This document shows positions 60,071 to 64,000 of a stretch of 64,000 nucleotides of DNA, in pieces; positions within the stretch are counted from its first letter, which is position 1; every line of letters begins with the position of its first letter. Source of the DNA: Leptospiraceae bacterium. Its GTDB lineage: Bacteria; Spirochaetota; Leptospiria; Turneriellales; Turneriellaceae. The notes under the pieces were generated by a model. It saw only the letters and a list, made by a program, of their open reading frames with translations, had not been told where the DNA came from and did not search any database. A program made the translations under genes and the position numbers. Location of the stretch: positions 124,001 to 188,000 of the forward strand of contig JANWWS010000014.1 in the NCBI GenBank assembly GCA_025055765.1, in the 5' to 3' direction.

Positions 60071-61090
60071 ATGACAAAGCCAGAAACTACCATTATAATT
60101 TTGGCCGCTGCCTTTTTTATGTCCTGCACAACTCGTCTGGTGCGAACAGCGCCCCCCACCACCTTGCGGCAGGTAAGGGAAAAAATTCTTATGGAAAATC
60201 AGGCAAGGTTACCACGAGGCTATGTTTTTACCCACCCTGAGGAGCAGAGTTTTTTTGAAGAGGATTTTCACCTAGACCTCTTTGCCCGCCGTTTTGAAGC
60301 TGGAGAAATTGTCTATGGTGAAATTTTGCCCATAAATTGTAGCCGACCTAAAATTGAGATGCAAGGGCAGAATATAGAACTGGCTATCTTGGATGATCGC
60401 TATCGCTTTTTTACGGCCATCCATCCAGACTACGAAAAGGAAATTCTCCCCTTAAATATATCTTGTAAGAATAAATACGTGCTCGAGCTTTTTCTCAAAA
60501 AGAAAATATGGCCTGAAAGTCGCTCAACGCTTGACCTGGGTAGCCACTCTAATGTGGCTACCTATCAAAAAGAAGAAATCCAAAGATGGATTGAGGAGTC
60601 AAAAAAGCTTAAAAACAAAGCCTTTGCGGCAAAAGATCAGGTCTACCTCAACCACAAGCTCTATCATCCGCGCAGCGAACACCATATTACCTCAGCCTTT
60701 TGGATGAAACGCTATTATGAACGCTATTATATGAAAGATGGTCAAAAAGTGATGCTGAAGCCCTCCGTTTCTGTGCACCGAGGGATAGACCTACGCGGTC
60801 TCGTGGGGGAGCCTGTATATGCCATGGCTGACGGTAGAGTAGTTTTGGCCGCATCGCTTTATTATGAGGGAAATTTCGTCTTACTCTCTCATGGGCATGG
60901 AATCTTTACAGGCTATATGCACCTAAGCGAAATCCTAGTCAAGGAGGGGGAAATCGTTCGTGCCGGTACACTTATTGGTCGCTGCGGCAACACGGGCATG
61001 GTCACGGCAAGCCACCTCCACGTCATGCTCGTGGTGCGCTCTATCCCCGCAGATCCCTTGGGCCTGCTACACCTGCCAATACGTCCCTAA
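60071..61090 (+). CDS. M23 (LytM) metallopeptidase lipoprotein
   Basis: 339 aa. Signal with lipobox-like FFMSC (Cys about 18), a central region of about 190 residues, and a LytM-type M23 domain: HRGIDLRG (first His and Asp), SHGHGIFTGYMHL and ASHLHVML (HxH). Peptidoglycan endopeptidase or, if ligands are imperfect, an activator of amidases; the zinc set HxxxD...HxH appears complete. Divergent from aroB. Stop is 37 bp before the DUF2062 gene. Confidence 0.88.
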   Translation: MTKPETTIIILAAAFFMSCTTRLVRTAPPTTLRQVREKILMENQARLPRGYVFTHPEEQSFFEEDFHLDLFARRFEAGEIVYGEILPINCSRPKIEMQGQNIELAILDDRYRFFTAIHPDYEKEILPLNISCKNKYVLELFLKKKIWPESRSTLDLGSHSNVATYQKEEIQRWIEESKKLKNKAFAAKDQVYLNHKLYHPRSEHHITSAFWMKRYYERYYMKDGQKVMLKPSVSVHRGIDLRGLVGEPVYAMADGRVVLAASLYYEGNFVLLSHGHGIFTGYMHLSEILVKEGEIVRAGTLIGRCGNTGMVTASHLHVMLVVRSIPADPLGLLHLPIRP

Positions 61091-61127
61091 ATGCTTGACT
61101 TGTGAGAACCATTCGCTAGAGCAAACC

Positions 61128-61634
61128 ATGAAACTCTCTACCGAAAATAGCCAAATTAGGCGCAAATCCAATGCCTCTGCCATCTATCTCCATATTCCTT
61201 ATCTCAACTACATCTTCTTTCTTTTTCAAATGCGGGGAGCCTATAACACCGTAAAAAACTATTATCTATTCAATAAAAAACTGCCCAGTCTAATCACTCT
61301 GGTGGTGCTGGGAATCAAATTTAGTTTTTTCGGAGCCCTGGGTTCGGCACTAATGTACTACCTCCTCCTCGCCATAGGCGTAAATCCATTTGGTAAGGTT
61401 GCCGCCTTTTACATTAATTTGCTCGGGGCTAGGATGGGTTTTCTTGGTCCGGAAACAGCCAGAACTTTGTTTGTAGAACCGGCAACACTTCTTTATTTTG
61501 CTAATTTTTCCTGGCCTTCCGTTACGGTGAGCGCCATGACCATTGGTTGGACCTACCTTCTCTTTGGCCAGCTAGGCGCCTGGCTTGCTTACTACAATTT
61601 AAAAGCAGATCTCAAGAGGAGCCAAATTATTTAA
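61128..61634 (+). CDS. DUF2062-like membrane protein
   Basis: 168 aa from ATG 61128 (earlier in-frame codons overlap the peptidase gene). Two or three hydrophobic segments (LGIKFSFFGALGSALMYYLLLA and FANFSWPSVTVSAMTIGWTY) with PFGKVAAFYINLLGARMGFLGP between. Resembles DUF2062 proteins, which are small inner-membrane proteins of unknown role. TTGACT (61095-61100) ends 27 nt before the ATG. The RibD-C gene begins two bases after its stop. Confidence 0.65.
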   Translation: MKLSTENSQIRRKSNASAIYLHIPYLNYIFFLFQMRGAYNTVKNYYLFNKKLPSLITLVVLGIKFSFFGALGSALMYYLLLAIGVNPFGKVAAFYINLLGARMGFLGPETARTLFVEPATLLYFANFSWPSVTVSAMTIGWTYLLFGQLGAWLAYYNLKADLKRSQII

Positions 61635-61636
61635 TT

Positions 61637-62290
61637 TTGTCAAAGATTTACGTAACTATTAACATGATTATGACGCTGGACGGCCACATAGCAGATGCAA
61701 AAGGCCGCTGCCAGTGGGGAAGCAGTGAGGATCGCCGACGCATGGATATCCTGCGTTCGAGGGCCGATGCTGTCCTCGTAACTCGTGCCACCATAGAAAA
61801 AGACAACCCCTTACTCGTTGACCGCAGAAATCTTTATAAAAACAGACAACCAAAACCAGTTATTGTCATAAAAGATACAACAAAGTCATTAAAGCTCGAC
61901 TGCCATGTCTTTCATAAACCACACCCACCAGGCATTGTTGCCTCGCCGAGCAATGAGGAAAACCTTTATCTCCCACCCGGATGGGAAAGAGTTTGCTACC
62001 AAAATATGACAGATCTTGCAAAAAAATTAGCGGAAAAAAAACTCTACAAACTTCTCGTGGAGGGAGGACCAACACTTAATAGTCTTTTTCTAAAAGAAGA
62101 TTTGGTGAACGAAATTAGACTTACCCTCTCGCCCCTTGTCTTTGCCCAAAAAAACCCAAGGGGTTTATTTGAGCCCATAGAAAACCTCCCCCCTAAGCGT
62201 TTCTTCTTAAAAAGCGCCGAGCGTCGAAAAGATGAACTGTTCCTACGCTACCTCAAGAGAGCTCGAAATGGCAAGCCACCACTGGGCTAA
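61637..62290 (+). CDS. RibD C-terminal-type reductase (stand-alone)
   Basis: 217 aa from TTG 61637 (ATG 61664 is the alternative). DHFR-like RibD-C fold: VTINMIMTLDGHIA, GSSEDRRRMDILRSRADAVLV, and LLVEGGPTLNSLFL near the C-terminus. The deaminase half of RibD is absent. Would reduce the ribosyl chain of a pyrimidine in riboflavin-type synthesis; no other rib gene is in the window. Its 3' end overlaps the convergent nucleosidase by 48 bp, the largest overlap here. Confidence 0.8.
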   Translation: MSKIYVTINMIMTLDGHIADAKGRCQWGSSEDRRRMDILRSRADAVLVTRATIEKDNPLLVDRRNLYKNRQPKPVIVIKDTTKSLKLDCHVFHKPHPPGIVASPSNEENLYLPPGWERVCYQNMTDLAKKLAEKKLYKLLVEGGPTLNSLFLKEDLVNEIRLTLSPLVFAQKNPRGLFEPIENLPPKRFFLKSAERRKDELFLRYLKRARNGKPPLG

Positions 62291-62884
62291 AAGCTCCCCT
62301 GCCTTGATGTGGTTTTTTTCCCACTGCTTTCGAGCGTGGGGACCTAGCTCATTGGTAACAGATAGTAAAGCATAAAAAGGAATCCCTCTCTGAGAGCAAA
62401 AAGCTGCCAAACCCAAAGCTTCTAAGTTTTCTACAAAGAATACCCCATGGGGGGGAAGAACAAAAGCATCTTTTTGGGTACTTATGCCAAAGCTTGAGTA
62501 AACAAAATATTCATCTCGGCAAAACCTATCGAGAGGAGAAAAGCCATCTGTCCGATAATGGGAGGGGATATGTTCCAAAAGAACTTCGTGTCGATAGGGG
62601 GGGAGGGTAAACTGACAACACAAAAAGGGCTGTCCCGGCAGGATTTCCATAGTTGCTGTACTTGACAGAAGCCCTCCTGTTCCTAGGAGAACTACCGCTT
62701 GCGGTTTTTGCTCTGCCATAACCTCCTGCAAACGAAAAAGAGAATTAAATAAGCCTACCCCAACTTCCTCAAGGGGATAGGGGAAATCCATTGGTAACTC
62801 AAAACGCTTAGCACAGCACAAAAGAACACTTTGAGCCATTAGAGTTACAAGGCCTCGGCCAGCCCACGCATAGTCAATTAACAT
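62243..62884 (-). CDS. MTAN/futalosine hydrolase-type nucleosidase
   Basis: 213 aa PNP/UDP family. Gly loop VVLLGTGGLLSS (about 65), and VENLEALGLAAFCSQRG...FYALLSVTNELG, the ENxE-like substrate-binding strand (usual ME-motif). Could be 5'-methylthioadenosine/SAH nucleosidase or MqnB of the futalosine menaquinone pathway; the motif spacing does not settle it. ATG 62884. Overlaps the RibD-C gene. Confidence 0.75.
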   Translation of the reverse strand: MLIDYAWAGRGLVTLMAQSVLLCCAKRFELPMDFPYPLEEVGVGLFNSLFRLQEVMAEQKPQAVVLLGTGGLLSSTATMEILPGQPFLCCQFTLPPYRHEVLLEHIPSHYRTDGFSPLDRFCRDEYFVYSSFGISTQKDAFVLPPHGVFFVENLEALGLAAFCSQRGIPFYALLSVTNELGPHARKQWEKNHIKAGELLAQWWLAISSSLEVA

Positions 62885-62995
62885 CTCACAAGTAAAGCTT
62901 TTATCTAGTATCTCAGCTGCACCTTGGGTTTATCTAGATTGCGTGCAAAAAGAATTTACTGCTAAGAAGAGTACCAACATTTTAAGCCCGGCTCT

Positions 62996-64000
62996 ATGCG
63001 GGTTCGCACTAGGCTCATCATATCCTTAACCCTCATTCTCTGCCTGGCTATTATTCCCCTCTCTCTTTACCTAATACATAAATTTGAGGATGCCATTCTT
63101 GCAAGAGCGGTTGAAAAAGGACTGGCTGAGTCAAGCTTTCTGGCTCGTTCTGTTTTAAATCTCCTTTTAACTAATGGCGGCAATTTGGCTGCCACCCGTG
63201 TTGATGGCAAGGAGATTCTAAAAATCTTTGAGGGCCGGCAAAAAGAGGAACTGAGCTTTATTTTAGCGGTTTTTTTGTCTCGTGAAAAGAGCCAAGACCG
63301 CTTTATCTTGGTGAAGTGGCCTGGTCAAAACGAGCCTTTTTTCTACGACCCTTTGCCCACAGAGGGATTTTATCAAGGTCCCTGCCGGCAAAACCAGGAA
63401 GAAACTTGCCTTGTTTTCACTGCTACAGCAGGTATATCCTTAGATTCGCCAAGTGTACTGGCTATCCTTGAGTTTTCCCAGGCCACTATTTTAAAACCTG
63501 TACAGCAACTAAAACAATCCCTCTTATACTCGATGCTAGTTGCTTTGCTTGCGGTTATGGTGGTGGGTATTTTTTTAAATCTACAAATGATGAAACCCTT
63601 GCGCGAGCTCGAAAAAGCTACCCAAGAACTGGCTGGTGGCAATCTTAACTACGAAATAAAAACAAACCGCAAGGATGAATTTGGCAAGCTTGCTCAAAGC
63701 TTCAATAGCATGCGCCAAGCTCTCCAAGATTACATTGCCAAATTGGACGAGAAATACAAAGAACTTTCGGCTGCTCAAAGCATCCAGCAGGCTCTCTTGC
63801 CCGTCGAGCTGCCACAAATTGAAGGCTATGCTATAGCGGCCCGCTACGCTCCTATGGATCAGGTAGGGGGAGATATTTATGATGTTATGTCAACACCTCA
63901 TGGCTTTGCGGTTCTTGTCATTGACGTGAGCGGTCACGGTGTCCCAGCGGCTTTAATCACCGGCATGGCCAAGATGGTTTTTGTTTCAAGGCCGGAACTA
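62996..64000 (+). CDS. HAMP-domain PP2C/SpoIIE phosphatase (3' end outside window)
   Basis: 335 codons present; the stop lies beyond the window. ATG 62996: helix 1 (about 7-25), an extracytoplasmic sensor of about 150 residues, helix 2 (about 180-200), HAMP (KPLRELEKATQELAGGNL), coiled linker, then the start of a SpoIIE domain (QVGGDIYDV, VIDVSGHGVPAALI). Same architecture as the 737-2266 protein. No ribosome site; a TTTACT lies at 62955. Third such phosphatase in the window. Confidence 0.87.
   Translation, partial: MRVRTRLIISLTLILCLAIIPLSLYLIHKFEDAILARAVEKGLAESSFLARSVLNLLLTNGGNLAATRVDGKEILKIFEGRQKEELSFILAVFLSREKSQDRFILVKWPGQNEPFFYDPLPTEGFYQGPCRQNQEETCLVFTATAGISLDSPSVLAILEFSQATILKPVQQLKQSLLYSMLVALLAVMVVGIFLNLQMMKPLRELEKATQELAGGNLNYEIKTNRKDEFGKLAQSFNSMRQALQDYIAKLDEKYKELSAAQSIQQALLPVELPQIEGYAIAARYAPMDQVGGDIYDVMSTPHGFAVLVIDVSGHGVPAALITGMAKMVFVSRPEL

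Noticed and set aside
1-64000. CRISPR array or toxin-antitoxin locus
   Set aside because: No regularly spaced direct repeats, no Cas-like or typical toxin/antitoxin pairs were found.

Overview
The window looks like a compact chromosome segment of a diderm (Gram-negative type) bacterium, most likely a spirochaete related to the Leptospirales. Pointers are: BamA, TonB receptor and several outer-membrane barrels; an Mla lipid-transport operon; a heptose kinase and an LpxH-like phosphoesterase; an OmpL47-type repeat protein and an AgmX/PglI-domain protein; three SpoIIE-type PP2C phosphatases; and cyclic-nucleotide signalling proteins. Base composition looks like mid-40s % GC by eye (not computed). 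The lineage is inference; no rRNA or marker-gene search was possible. Almost everything is chromosomal housekeeping or cell-envelope function. I see no IS element, prophage, plasmid gene or CRISPR array.

Layout. 1-753: end of an oligopeptide ABC permease. 9462-737 (minus): an envelope cluster of three outer-membrane barrels, an unknown cytoplasmic protein, a TonB-dependent receptor, a small TonB-like AgmX protein, an alpha/beta hydrolase and a HAMP-PP2C phosphatase. 9.5-13.3 kb (plus): GT87 glycosyltransferase, YebC, RuvC, RuvA, ComF. 17.7-13.3 kb (minus): LpxH-like enzyme, Aat, PurC, PurS, PurQ, RsgA. 18.9-17.7 kb: tandem cNMP-binding protein. 19.0-21.6 kb (plus): threonine synthase and a Cys/Met-type PLP enzyme. 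22.4-21.6 kb: Lrp/AsnC regulator and a small unknown protein. 22.5-27.5 kb (plus): HldA, BamA, SerB. 35.6-27.5 kb (minus): HNH-fold protein, MlaE, MlaF, MlaD, MlaD, class III cyclase, MurD, glycosyltransferase.

Next, 35.8-39.7 kb (plus) holds a c-type-cytochrome-like lipoprotein (DUF1588/1592 type) and a DUF1501 protein. The 39.7-43.7 kb stretch holds a frameshifted KRFE coiled-coil gene, a membrane PP2C phosphatase, and a methyl-accepting chemotaxis protein whose first membrane helix is in a different frame from the rest. 46.5-43.7 kb: exported gluzincin protease/TolB/outer-membrane protein. 46.6-49.1 kb: OmpL47-like protein and a TPR protein. 49.2-51.1 kb: rpsP-khpA-rimM-trmD without rplS. 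Then a membrane protein, an outer-membrane barrel, tRNA-Arg(CCG), Pta, MutY, a gene-poor remnant region (56.25-57.2 kb), an unknown-aroQ-aroB operon, an M23 lipoprotein, a DUF2062 protein, a RibD-C reductase, an MTAN/futalosine-type nucleosidase and the start of a third HAMP-PP2C protein.

How it hangs together: most genes are tightly packed with 1-30 bp overlaps, and nearly every convergent pair overlaps at its 3' ends. Many first genes of transcription units have no Shine-Dalgarno sequence but carry a TTGNCA-like hexamer ending 27-30 nt before the start codon, a spacing expected if transcription begins at the start codon (leaderless mRNA). Genes inside the long leaders (rpsP, OmpL47, the 52.9-kb barrel, the TonB receptor) instead have strong AGGAGG-type sites. 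The most unusual items are the leaderless-promoter pattern, the HNH-fold protein lacking its catalytic histidine at the head of the mla operon, the cytochrome/DUF1501 pair, the TonB-receptor/AgmX/barrel cluster, and the two frameshifted genes around 39.9-41.9 kb.
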